Below the pieces are notes generated by a model. It saw nothing but the letters and a program-made list of their open reading frames with translations, made no database searches and was not told the origin of the DNA. A stretch of 64,000 nucleotides of DNA from Mesorhizobium sp. NZP2077. Lineage in GTDB: Bacteria; Pseudomonadota; Alphaproteobacteria; Rhizobiales; Rhizobiaceae. The translations under genes and the position numbers were made by a program. Where the stretch lies: assembly GCF_013170805.1 (NCBI RefSeq), contig NZ_CP051293.1:496001-560000 (forward strand). The letters run 5' to 3'. Numbering within the stretch: the stretch's first letter is position 1; each line of letters begins with the position of its first letter. Shown here in pieces: positions 18,654-26,478 of the stretch.

Positions 18654-19730
18654 TTGTCACAGACATCCCATGGCGTCGGCGGGGTCAGCTATGACGCAAA
18701 GAAGCGGACATGGCCGGCCGAGTTCAACGTTTTCCTGGCGCTCGTCATCCTCGTCGTCATCTTCGAAGTCATCGGCCGCCTCTTTCTCGGCGACTCCTTC
18801 CTGTTCAACACCCGCAGCGACGTCTCCGGCATCTTCAACGAGGCGCGCCTGCAGATCATCATCCTGCAAGTGTCGATCGTCGGCATCATCGCTATCGGCG
18901 TCACGCAGGTGATCATTTGCGGCGGCATCGACCTATCCTCCGGCTCCATCGTCGGCGCCACCGCGATGATCGCCATGAGTTTCGCCCAGGTGGCGACCGT
19001 CAACGGCAATCCCAACCCCAAGGCGATGTTCCTGGCGCAAGGCTGGACCGACCTGCCGGTCATCGTGCCGGTGCTGGTGGCGATCGGCTGCGGCCTGTTC
19101 GCCGGCCTGGTCAACGGCGCCTTGATTGCCTACACGCGCATTCCGCCGTTCATCGCCACGCTCGGCATGATGGTGACCGCGCGCGGCATTGCCAAATGGT
19201 GGTCGAAGGGCCAGCCTATCTCGTTTCCCACCGACGGTTTCGCTGCGATCGGCAAAGGCCTGATGCCCGTCATCATCTTTCTGTCGCTGGCGATCCTGTT
19301 CCAGCTGATCATGACCTACACCAGGTACGGCAAGCATTGTTACGCGATCGGCTCCAACGAGGATGCCGCGCGCATGTCCGGCATCAAGATCGCCAATCAC
19401 AAGATCCTCGTCTACGTCATCGCCGGCATACTCGCCGCGCTTGCCGCGGTGGTGCTCTCTTCCAAGAATCTCACCGCGCAATCCGGCATGGGCGTGATGT
19501 ATGAACTCGACGCCATCGCCATGGCGGTCATCGGCGGCGTCTCGCTGTCGGGCGGCCGCGGCTCGATCGTCGGCACGGTGATCGGCTCGCTGATCTTCGG
19601 CGTCATCATCTCCGGCTTCACCTTCCTGCGCCTCGACGCCTACTACCAGGAGATGGTCAAGGGCGTGATCATTGTCGGCGCCGTCGTTCTCGACCAGTGG
19701 CGCCAACGCCTGCGGGCATTGAGGGCTTGA
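18654..19730 (+). CDS. sugar/inositol ABC transporter permease
   Basis: A 358-residue RbsC-type permease with about eight to ten hydrophobic segments. The family signature region is GALIAYTRIPPFIATLGMMVTARG, whose cytoplasmic loop contacts the ATPase, and AVIGGVSLSGGRGSIVGT is conserved. Translation most likely starts at TTG (18654): GGAGGA stands 8 bases upstream and no better in-frame ATG exists nearby. It is second in the transporter operon, 115 bases after the binding-protein gene. Confidence 0.88.
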   Translation: MSQTSHGVGGVSYDAKKRTWPAEFNVFLALVILVVIFEVIGRLFLGDSFLFNTRSDVSGIFNEARLQIIILQVSIVGIIAIGVTQVIICGGIDLSSGSIVGATAMIAMSFAQVATVNGNPNPKAMFLAQGWTDLPVIVPVLVAIGCGLFAGLVNGALIAYTRIPPFIATLGMMVTARGIAKWWSKGQPISFPTDGFAAIGKGLMPVIIFLSLAILFQLIMTYTRYGKHCYAIGSNEDAARMSGIKIANHKILVYVIAGILAALAAVVLSSKNLTAQSGMGVMYELDAIAMAVIGGVSLSGGRGSIVGTVIGSLIFGVIISGFTFLRLDAYYQEMVKGVIIVGAVVLDQWRQRLRALRA

Positions 19731-19732
19731 CC

Positions 19733-20500
19733 ATGTCAGACATTGTCCTGAAGACCGAAAACCTGACCAAGCGCTATGGCGGCGTGCATGCGCTGGAAGG
19801 CGCCAACTTCGAGCTGCGCAAGGGCGAGCATGTCGCCATCATGGGCGACAACGGTGCCGGCAAATCGACCTTCGTGCGCCAGATCACCGCTGTCGAACAA
19901 CGCACGAGCGGCCAGATCTGGTTTGACGGCAAGGAAGTGAATTTTGCCGGGCCTATCGAGGCCCGCACGGCGGGCATCGAGACCGTGTTCCAGAACCTGG
20001 CGCTGGCCGACGACCTCGACGTGCCGTCGAACCTGTTCCTCGGCCGCGAAAAGGTGCTGTTCAATCTCGGCCCATTCTCGATCCTCGACCGCAAATACAT
20101 GCGCAAGGCGACCGAAGCGGCGCTGATCCGCACGGCGGTGAAGATCCCCAACCTGTCCAACACCATCCGTCACATGTCGGGCGGCCAGCGGCAGTGCGTG
20201 GCGATCGCCAGGACGGCAACCTTCGCCTCCAAGCTGATCATCATGGACGAGCCGACGGCGGCGCTCGGCGTGCAGGAGACGGCGCAGGTCGAAAACATCA
20301 TCCGCACACTGAAAGACAATGGCGAGCCGCTGATCCTGATCAGCCACAATATGCGCCAGGTGTTCGACCTTTGCGATCGCATCGTCGTCTTCCGGCGCGG
20401 CCGCATCGTCGCCAATCTGCGCAAGGAGAACACCGACGGCCAGGATATCGTCTCCTACATCACCGGCGCCAAGACCGGAGAGGCGGAACTCGCGGCTTGA
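19733..20500 (+). CDS. sugar/inositol ABC transporter ATP-binding protein, single domain
   Basis: A 255-residue ATPase with Walker A GDNGAGKST, signature MSGGQRQ and Walker B IIMDEPTAALG. It contains a single nucleotide-binding domain. RbsA/MglA-type sugar ATPases, including the one at 38339-39880 in this window, usually have two fused domains of about 500 residues. A homodimer would be needed here. The ATG at 19733 lies 2 bases after the permease stop, so translation is coupled. Confidence 0.88.
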   Translation: MSDIVLKTENLTKRYGGVHALEGANFELRKGEHVAIMGDNGAGKSTFVRQITAVEQRTSGQIWFDGKEVNFAGPIEARTAGIETVFQNLALADDLDVPSNLFLGREKVLFNLGPFSILDRKYMRKATEAALIRTAVKIPNLSNTIRHMSGGQRQCVAIARTATFASKLIIMDEPTAALGVQETAQVENIIRTLKDNGEPLILISHNMRQVFDLCDRIVVFRRGRIVANLRKENTDGQDIVSYITGAKTGEAELAA

Positions 20501-20560
20501 GGCCGGCCGGCTGGTCACCCTGCTCCGGGACGATCTGCCGCGCCAAGAAAATACCCCAGC

Positions 20561-20583
20561 CACCTTTCCCGGAGGGGAAGGTG
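20561..20583. repeat. hairpin between transporter ATPase gene and iolG
   Basis: A 10-bp stem, CACCTTTCCC (20561-20570) pairing with GGGGAAGGTG (20574-20583) through one G-U pair, has a 3-nt loop. It sits in the 124-bp gap within the cluster. It resembles the palindromic intergenic repeats frequent in rhizobial genomes and may affect the balance between upstream and downstream mRNA. Confidence 0.45.
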
Positions 20584-20624
20584 CGGACACAACTCTCTCG
20601 AACCCATCCCTAGAGGAAATATCC

Positions 20625-21620
20625 ATGACTGTTCGCTTCGCCCTCCTCGGTGCCGGCCGCATCGGCAAGGTCCATGCCCGCGCCGTCGGTTCAAACCCGC
20701 AGGCCAAACTGGTTGCCGTTGCCGACGCCTTCGAGAAGGCGGCAAAGGAACTGGCATCGGCCTATGGCGCCGCGGTGCGCACCATCGACGCCATCGAGAA
20801 ATCCGCGGATATCGACGCCGTCGTCATCTGCACACCGACCGACACCCATGCCGATCTGATCGAGCGCTTCGCCAAGGCCGGCAAGGCGATCTTCTGCGAG
20901 AAGCCGATCGACCTGAGCGTAAAGCGTGTGGAAAAATGCCTGGCCGTGGTCGAGAAGGCCAAGGCGACGCTGATGGTCGGTTTCAACAGGCGCTTCGACC
21001 CGCATTTCGCCGCCGTGCGCAAGGCGATCGACGACGGCGCGATCGGCACCGTCGAGATGGTCACCATCACTTCGCGCGATCCCGGCCCGCCGCCGCTGGA
21101 CTATATCGCCCGCTCGGGCGGCATTTTCCGCGACATGACCATCCACGATTTCGACATGGCGCGCTTCCTGCTCGGCGAGGAGCCGGTGGCGGTCAGCGCG
21201 CATGCCTCGGTGCTGGTCGACAAGAAGATCGGCGAGGCCGGCGATTTCGACTCGGTCAGCGTCATCCTCGAAACCGCTTCCGGCAAGCAGGCCGTCATCT
21301 CCAACTCGCGCCGCGCCACCTACGGCTACGACCAGCGCATCGAGGTGCATGGCTCGAAGGGCATGATAGCTGCCGAAAACCAGCGGCCGGTATCGATCGA
21401 ACTGGCCAACGAGAAGGGCTATACGCGCCCGCCGCTGCACGACTTCTTCATGACCCGCTATCTCGACGCCTATGCCCTTGAAATCGCTGCCTTCATCACC
21501 GCAGCAACCTCCGGCAAGAAGGCGGCACCGAGCGGCGCGGATGGGCTCGTGGCGCTGAAGCTGGCGGATGCGGCGCTGAAGTCGGCGACCACGGGCAAGA
21601 CCGTCCGTCTCGACAAGTAA
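20625..21620 (+). CDS. iolG: inositol 2-dehydrogenase
   Basis: NAD-dependent oxidation of myo-inositol to 2-keto-myo-inositol, the first catabolic step (called idhA in Sinorhizobium). The 331-residue Gfo/Idh/MocA protein has the Rossmann motif GAGRIGKVHA near residue 8, the catalytic Lys in CEKPIDL, and the active-site Asp/His in GGIFRDMTIHDFDMARF. It follows the transporter genes and precedes an SDR gene. Other enzymes of the pathway lie 7-12 kb downstream on the same strand. Confidence 0.92.
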   Translation: MTVRFALLGAGRIGKVHARAVGSNPQAKLVAVADAFEKAAKELASAYGAAVRTIDAIEKSADIDAVVICTPTDTHADLIERFAKAGKAIFCEKPIDLSVKRVEKCLAVVEKAKATLMVGFNRRFDPHFAAVRKAIDDGAIGTVEMVTITSRDPGPPPLDYIARSGGIFRDMTIHDFDMARFLLGEEPVAVSAHASVLVDKKIGEAGDFDSVSVILETASGKQAVISNSRRATYGYDQRIEVHGSKGMIAAENQRPVSIELANEKGYTRPPLHDFFMTRYLDAYALEIAAFITAATSGKKAAPSGADGLVALKLADAALKSATTGKTVRLDK

Positions 21621-21650
21621 GAACCGGACCCAAGCCACAGGAGCAGAACG

Positions 21651-22445
21651 ATGAGCGCATCAGCCGATCGCAATTCACAGACACGCGCCATCGTTACCGG
21701 CGGCGCGCAAGGTATCGGCTTTGCAGTCGCCGAGGCGCTGGCCGACGAGGGCTGCCGCGCACTGGCGCTCCTCGGCCGCTCGCAGGAGAAGGGCGACAAG
21801 GCTGTCGCTCACTTCAAGAAAGCCGGCGTCGACGCCATCTTCATCAGCGCCGACGTTTCAAAGGTGGCCGACTGCAAGCGCGCGGTAGCGACAGCACTCT
21901 CGCATTTCGGCACCCTCAACGCGCTGGTCAATGCCGCCGCCACGTCGGCGCGCGGGTCGCTGGTCGAAACGTCGGAAGAGCTTTTCGACCAGATCTTCGA
22001 CACCAATGTGCGCGGACCCTTCTTCCTGATGCAGGGGCTGGTCGCCCATCTGCTGGAGCGCAAGGCGCCGGGCTCGATCGTCAACGTGCTGTCGATGTCG
22101 GCGCATGCCGGCCAGTCCTTCCTGACGCCCTATTCAACCAGCAAGGGCGCGCTGATGACGCTGACCAAGAATGTCGCCAGCTCGTACCGGAAGAACCGCA
22201 TCCGCTGCAATGCCGTGCTGCCCGGCTGGATGGACACCGAAGGTGAGGCGATCGTGCAGAAGAAATGGCACGATGCGCCGGATGACTGGCTGGAAAAGGC
22301 CGAGGCCGCGCAACCGATGGGCCAGTTGGTGAAGCCGGCACAACTCGCCCGGCTGATCAGCTACATGATCAGCCCGCAGGCCGGCGTCATGACCGGGTCG
22401 CTGGTCGACTACGACCAGAACATTGCCGGGGTGGTCGGCGAGTAG
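21651..22445 (+). CDS. short-chain dehydrogenase/reductase
   Basis: A 264-residue classical SDR. The cofactor motif is TGGAQGIG, the structural NAA motif reads NAAATSARG, the catalytic Ser is in NVLSMSAHAG and Tyr/Lys are in YSTSK. The C terminus VMTGSLVDYDQ fits the family. It lies 30 bases after iolG and is likely co-transcribed. It may oxidise or reduce an inositol-related polyol such as an epimer, but the substrate cannot be read from sequence. Confidence 0.85.
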   Translation: MSASADRNSQTRAIVTGGAQGIGFAVAEALADEGCRALALLGRSQEKGDKAVAHFKKAGVDAIFISADVSKVADCKRAVATALSHFGTLNALVNAAATSARGSLVETSEELFDQIFDTNVRGPFFLMQGLVAHLLERKAPGSIVNVLSMSAHAGQSFLTPYSTSKGALMTLTKNVASSYRKNRIRCNAVLPGWMDTEGEAIVQKKWHDAPDDWLEKAEAAQPMGQLVKPAQLARLISYMISPQAGVMTGSLVDYDQNIAGVVGE

Positions 22446-22450
22446 GGGGC

Positions 22451-22479
22451 GTGACAAACGCCTCCGCATCAACTATATG
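22451..22479 (+). promoter_or_regulatory. candidate promoter of the DAHP synthase leader transcript
   Basis: GTGACA (22451-22456) and TATATG (22474-22479) are separated by 17 bases, a plausible sigma-70-type pair. The expected start, about 7 bases after the -10, is the A of the ATG at 22486. The leader mRNA would then begin with its own start codon, as described for the Sinorhizobium trp leader. Confidence 0.5.
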
Positions 22480-22485
22480 AGCCGC

Positions 22486-22557
22486 ATGATCAACCTGTCC
22501 GCCACGTATTGGTACTTTAGGAGCTCGCTGGCGGCGGGAGGATTGCGCTCGATCTGA
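22486..22557 (+). CDS. leader peptide with Tyr-Trp-Tyr-Phe run (attenuator control)
   Basis: A 23-codon ORF from ATG 22486 to TGA 22557. Codons 8-11 (22507-22518) are TAT TGG TAC TTT, four aromatic residues in a row (YWYF). An in-frame ATG at 22477 would lengthen it by three residues but overlaps the presumed -10. There is no Shine-Dalgarno sequence, which fits leaderless initiation at the transcript's first AUG. Scarcity of charged aromatic tRNAs should stall a ribosome at YWYF. The run lies inside the loop of a possible 1:2 hairpin (22499-22504 with 22529-22534), and a terminator follows. DAHP synthase is the entry to Tyr, Trp and Phe synthesis, so all three amino acids fit as signals. Confidence 0.8.
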   Translation: MINLSATYWYFRSSLAAGGLRSI

Positions 22558-22610
22558 AGATTGCAGCAACAACATCCGAACAGCCGCCAGACCTGGCGGC
22601 TTTTTTGTTT
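22528..22610 (+). terminator. attenuator: terminator hairpin with competing antiterminator
   Basis: Terminator: GCCGCCAG (22583-22590) pairs with CTGGCGGC (22593-22600); a 6-bp stem with a 6-nt loop is the practical form. TTTTTTG and TTT follow at 22601-22610. An exact copy of CTGGCGGC lies at 22528-22535 and can instead pair with 22583-22590, preventing the terminator. That upstream copy overlaps TGGCGG (22529-22534), which can be sequestered by CCGCCA (22499-22504). The 1:2, 2:3 and 3:4 scheme of a translation-coupled attenuator is therefore complete. It ends 38 bases before the DAHP synthase start. Confidence 0.85.
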
Positions 22611-22647
22611 CAGCCGGCAGGTCTCCTAAACCCAGGAGAAGAAAGCC

Positions 22648-23739
22648 GTGTTGACCACCACAGACGACCTTCGGGTCAAGGAAATCCGAGAACTGAGTAC
22701 ACCGGATCAGGTGATGCGGGAGATCCCGCGCACGCTGACGGCAACGCGCACCGTGAGCGCGTCACGCAACGCCATCCACGCCATCCTGAACGGAACCGAC
22801 GACCGGCTGCTCGTCGTCGTCGGGCCCTGTTCGATCCACGATCCGGTCGCGGCCGTCGACTATGCCAGCCGTCTGGCGGCGCTGCGCGAGACCCTGTCCG
22901 ACCGGCTCGAGATCGTGATGCGCGTTTATTTCGAGAAGCCGCGCACCACGGTAGGCTGGAAGGGCCTGATCAACGATCCCGATCTTGACGGCAGCTTCAA
23001 CATCGACAAGGGGCTGCGGATGGCGCGCAACGTGCTGTCGGCGGTCAACAATCTCGGCCTGCCGGCGGCAACTGAGTTCCTCGACATGACGACGCCGCAA
23101 TACATTGCCGACCTTGTCGCCTGGGGCGCCATTGGCGCGCGCACCACCGAGAGCCAGATCCATCGCGAACTGGCCTCGGGCCTATCCTGCCCGGTCGGCT
23201 TCAAGAACGGTACAGACGGCAATCTCAGGATCGCCGCCGAGGCGGTGAAATCCGCCGCCCAGCCGCATCATTTCATGGCGGTGACCAAGGGCGGACGCAG
23301 CGGCATCGCAACGACGACCGGCAATGAGGACTGCCATGTCATCCTGCGCGGCGGTGTTCAGCCCAATTATGACGCGGCAAGCGTCGAAGCCGCATCTGTG
23401 GAACTCGCCCATATCGGTGTCGCGCCTCGGCTGATGATCGATGTCAGCCACGCCAACTCAGCCAAGAAGCCCGAGAACCAGCCCATGGTCGCGGCCGACG
23501 TGGCGGGCCAGGTGGCGGCGGGCGACGAGCGCATCATCGGCCTCATGATCGAGAGCAATCTCGTTGCCGGCCGGCAGGACGTGGTGCCCGGCAAGCCGCT
23601 CGTCTACGGCCAGAGCATCACCGATGGCTGCATCGACTGGGCGACCACCGAGACCGTGCTGCACGGCCTTGCCGGGGCCGTCGAATGGCGCCGCTCAGCG
23701 CGCCGCGCCATGCTGGAAAGCCGGCAGGGCGCCGCCTGA
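22648..23739 (+). CDS. aroG: DAHP synthase, class I (AroF/G/H type)
   Basis: Condenses phosphoenolpyruvate and erythrose 4-phosphate to DAHP, the first step of the shikimate pathway. The 363-residue protein has GPCSIHD with the metal Cys, EKPRTTVGWKG, GARTTESQIHRE, KGGRSGIATTTGN and IDVSHANSAKKP, all blocks of the E. coli AroF/G/H class. Many rhizobia rely on the unrelated class II enzyme, so this may be a second isoenzyme. The start is GTG at 22648 with AGGAGAA placed well upstream. Expression is probably set by the attenuator directly before it. The position inside the inositol region appears accidental. Confidence 0.92.
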   Translation: MLTTTDDLRVKEIRELSTPDQVMREIPRTLTATRTVSASRNAIHAILNGTDDRLLVVVGPCSIHDPVAAVDYASRLAALRETLSDRLEIVMRVYFEKPRTTVGWKGLINDPDLDGSFNIDKGLRMARNVLSAVNNLGLPAATEFLDMTTPQYIADLVAWGAIGARTTESQIHRELASGLSCPVGFKNGTDGNLRIAAEAVKSAAQPHHFMAVTKGGRSGIATTTGNEDCHVILRGGVQPNYDAASVEAASVELAHIGVAPRLMIDVSHANSAKKPENQPMVAADVAGQVAAGDERIIGLMIESNLVAGRQDVVPGKPLVYGQSITDGCIDWATTETVLHGLAGAVEWRRSARRAMLESRQGAA

Positions 23740-23776
23740 TACAGTTGGTGATATAGCAGGGCGGCGCTAACAGGGG

Positions 23777-24412
23777 CTACGCCGCCCTCAGTCCCTCCCA
23801 GGCGGTAAATACGGCAACCGCAAAGAGCAGCAGTCCGGCCGCGCGGCCGGCAAGAGTGGTCGCCCGCGGATTGGCGATCAAAAGATTGCGGCTGCGGCCG
23901 GCTGTGATCGCGAGCCCACCATAGATCGCGGCCTGGGTCAGGACCGTCATCATGCCCATGACAGTCGCTTGCATCCAGATCGGGCCGTAGTCCGGCTTCA
24001 GGAACTGCGGATAGACGGCAAGCACGAACAAGTATGCCTTGGGATTGATCAGGCAGGTTACGAGTCCTTGTCGAAACGCCTTCCATGCGGAGCGGCTGCC
24101 GGCGGGTCCGCCCTCGCCAACAGTGATGGAACTGCGCATCAGCATGATGCCGATGAAGGCCATGTAGGCGGCGCCGGCGATCAGCAGCGGCTTGAACAGG
24201 ATCGGCACGAAATGCATCAGCAGGCCGACGCCGATGGCGCCGTTCAGCGTGTGCACCATGCCACCGACCATGATGCCGCCGGTCGCGGCCAGGCCCCTGT
24301 CGCGTCCGCCGGTCAGCGCATTGGCAAGCACGAACAGCATGTCCATGCCCGGAACGACGATGATGCCGAACAGCAGGATAAAGAAAAGCCAGAGATTTTC
24401 CGCATAACCCAT
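23777..24412 (-). CDS. LysE/RhtB-family amino-acid exporter
   Basis: A 211-residue inner-membrane protein with about six hydrophobic segments. Family markers are the N-terminal LLFGIIVVPGMDMLFVLANALTGGRDRG, with the Pro-Gly-Pro-like turn reading VPGMD, and GLVTCLINPKAYLF in the middle. Such proteins export amino acids or related metabolites. The ATG at 24412 is chosen because the longer frame adds a polar, non-conserved N terminus. It is divergent from a WYL-domain regulator 129 bases away, which may control it. Confidence 0.88.
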   Translation of the reverse strand: MGYAENLWLFFILLFGIIVVPGMDMLFVLANALTGGRDRGLAATGGIMVGGMVHTLNGAIGVGLLMHFVPILFKPLLIAGAAYMAFIGIMLMRSSITVGEGGPAGSRSAWKAFRQGLVTCLINPKAYLFVLAVYPQFLKPDYGPIWMQATVMGMMTVLTQAAIYGGLAITAGRSRNLLIANPRATTLAGRAAGLLLFAVAVFTAWEGLRAA

Positions 24413-24541
24413 GTCAGTTGCCTGTCGCCTCGCTCCGCCAAGCCGCTGCGGAACCTGTTGATTTTCAATTCGATAGGCGATCCTATAGATCAGCCCAACT
24501 GACGATGGTGTGTCAGTTGTGATCGGCATCGGGTGAGAAAA

Positions 24542-25240
24542 ATGCGCAAAGCGTCACGCCTGTTCGAGATCATACAGATCCTGCGGTTGGCAAGGCAGCC
24601 GGTGACGGCGGCCATGATCGCCGAGCGGCTGGAAGTGACGATACGGTCGATCTATCGCGATATTGCTGCCCTGCAGGCGATGCGCGTGCCGATCGAAGGC
24701 GGGCGCGGCATCGGCTATATATTGCGCCCTGGCTTCGACCTGCCGCCGCTGATGTTTTCGATCGAGGAGATGGAGGCGATCGTGCTGTCGCTGGCGCTGC
24801 TAGAGCGCACGGGCGACGACGAGCTCAAGCAGGCGGCCAAGCGGGTCAGCGCCAAGATCGCCGGCGCCGTGCCGCCGCCTTTGCGCCAGACATTCGAAGC
24901 CAATGCGCTGCATGCTTGGGGTTTTTCCGCGCCTTCGGCCGGCACGATCGACCTGGCGCTTGTGCGCCGCGCCATCCGCGACGAGGAGAAGCTCGACCTT
25001 TCCTATCGCGACGAGATGGGCCGAACCTCCGAGCGCCTCATCCGCCCGATCGCGCTCATCTACTACGCCGAGACCGCCAACATCGTCGCTTGGTGCGAGT
25101 TGCGGCAAGCCATCCGCAATTTCCGCAGCGACCGCATCGAGGATTGCCAGCCGACCGGGCTACGCTTCAAGGGCGAAGGCGATCGCTTGCGGCAGGTCTG
25201 GGTGAACGGCTGGGAGGCGAACGCCGCTGCCGGTGGTTGA
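24542..25240 (+). CDS. YafY-type HTH and WYL-domain regulator
   Basis: A 232-residue DeoR-like transcription factor. The winged HTH (residues 5-60, VTAAMIAERLEVTIRSIYRDIAAL) is followed by a WYL domain with DLSYRDEMGRTSERLIRPIAL and IVAWCELRQAIRNFRSDRI. WYL domains sense small ligands or nucleic-acid ends. The frame could also start at a GTG nine bases upstream (24533). It is divergent from the LysE-type exporter gene, the likeliest target. Confidence 0.87.
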   Translation: MRKASRLFEIIQILRLARQPVTAAMIAERLEVTIRSIYRDIAALQAMRVPIEGGRGIGYILRPGFDLPPLMFSIEEMEAIVLSLALLERTGDDELKQAAKRVSAKIAGAVPPPLRQTFEANALHAWGFSAPSAGTIDLALVRRAIRDEEKLDLSYRDEMGRTSERLIRPIALIYYAETANIVAWCELRQAIRNFRSDRIEDCQPTGLRFKGEGDRLRQVWVNGWEANAAAGG

Positions 25241-25244
25241 GGTA

Positions 25245-26354
25245 TTACCGCACATCCACCCAGCGCTTGTCCTCGAAGGAGCGCGCCATTGCGTGCACGG
25301 TGCGCTCGATCTCCAGCCCCTCGGCGAACTCGATCAGCCGCGCCGGTCTGCCGGCAAGCCGCGTCAGCAATTCGTGACACTCGATGATCTTGAGGTCGTT
25401 GAAGCCGAGACCGTGCCCGGGTGCCGGCAGGAAGGCGTCGTAGGGCTTGTGGTGCGGCGCCACCAATATGGTGCGGTAGCCCTGTTCGGTCGGGCGATCT
25501 GACGTGACATAGAGCTGGATTTCATTCATCCGCTCCTGGTCGAACAGGATCGACCCCTTGGAGCCAAAGATCTGGATGGCGATGCGGCCCTTGCGGCCCC
25601 AGGCCGAGCGGTTGACCAGCAGTGTGCCGGCAATGCCGTTTTCCAGATGCATCAAGACGCTGGCGATATCATAGGTCTCGACCGCGCGGCGGCCGCCGCC
25701 AGCCACCTTGCGGTCGGCATAGGGCTTGGCCATGTCGCAGATGACGCTGGCGACGCGGCCGAACAGGGCCGAGACCAGCGACAGCGGATGGACGGCGAAA
25801 TCGTCGAGCGCGCCATAACCGGAAGCGGCCTCGTGCTTCCAGAAGAACAGCGCCTCGGGGTCGGCCATGAAATCCTCGTCCATCTCGATGCGCAGATGGT
25901 TGACCTCGCCGATGATCTTCTGGTCGAGCAGCGCGCCGATGTGGCGGATGGCCGGGCTCTGGATGTAATTGTAGCCAAGGGCTGCGATCTTGCCGGACTT
26001 TTTGGCTGCCGCCGCCATCGCCTCGGCTTCGGCAAAGCTCGGCGCCATCGGCTTTTCGCACCACAGATGCTTGCCGGCTTCGAGAATGGCGATGGCCATT
26101 TCCGGATGAAATTGGTTTGGTGTGGTCAGCGAGACGATGTCGACCTCCGGGTCGTTGACGACGGCACGCCAGTCGCCGGACGCCTTGGCGAAGCCGAACT
26201 CGCCGGCCTTGCGCTGGGCCAACTCTTCGTTGACCTCGCCGAGATGGACGAGCCTTGGCTTGGCGACGTCGGGAAAGACGGCGCCGACGGCGCTCCATGC
26301 GATAGCGTGGCATTTGCCCATGAAGCCCGTGCCGATAAGACCTACGCCGACCAT
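25245..26354 (-). CDS. Gfo/Idh/MocA-family oxidoreductase beside iolR
   Basis: A 369-residue NAD(P)-dependent sugar/polyol dehydrogenase. The Rossmann motif is GLIGTGFMGKCHA and the catalytic Lys lies in WCEKPMAPS. The region GYGALDDFAVHPLSLV contributes the active-site Asp and His. It differs clearly from the IolG at 20625. It is divergent from iolR, so it probably acts on an inositol isomer or a ring-opened derivative, for example as a scyllo-inositol-type dehydrogenase. That specificity is inferred from position only. The ATG at 26354 starts directly at the Rossmann strand. Confidence 0.88.
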   Translation of the reverse strand: MVGVGLIGTGFMGKCHAIAWSAVGAVFPDVAKPRLVHLGEVNEELAQRKAGEFGFAKASGDWRAVVNDPEVDIVSLTTPNQFHPEMAIAILEAGKHLWCEKPMAPSFAEAEAMAAAAKKSGKIAALGYNYIQSPAIRHIGALLDQKIIGEVNHLRIEMDEDFMADPEALFFWKHEAASGYGALDDFAVHPLSLVSALFGRVASVICDMAKPYADRKVAGGGRRAVETYDIASVLMHLENGIAGTLLVNRSAWGRKGRIAIQIFGSKGSILFDQERMNEIQLYVTSDRPTEQGYRTILVAPHHKPYDAFLPAPGHGLGFNDLKIIECHELLTRLAGRPARLIEFAEGLEIERTVHAMARSFEDKRWVDVR

Positions 26355-26387
26355 TTTCCGTTTTCTCCATTGCCTGGAATTCTGGGT

Positions 26388-26401
26388 GGATGAATTAATC
26401 C
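26388..26401. promoter_or_regulatory. possible IolR autoregulatory site
   Basis: GGAT-GAATTA-ATCC lies between the divergent dehydrogenase and iolR genes. It keeps the GG-N10-CC spacing and symmetry of the GGAA-N6-TTCC motif, with one symmetric change in each arm. The published repressor controls its own gene, so a site is expected here. Sequence support is weaker than for the boxes before iolC. Confidence 0.35.
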
Positions 26402-26478
26402 ATTTTCTCCGGGAATGGAATGTCTGCCTCATTTTTAATGGCGTTCTTGCGCAGGCTCGCTATGATGAGGCAGAGAGG

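Noticed and set aside
22477..22557. Leader peptide starting at the upstream ATG (22477)
   Set aside because: This ATG overlaps the presumed -10 element, so it would not be transcribed if that promoter is used. The ATG at 22486 matches the expected transcript start. It remains possible if transcription starts further upstream.
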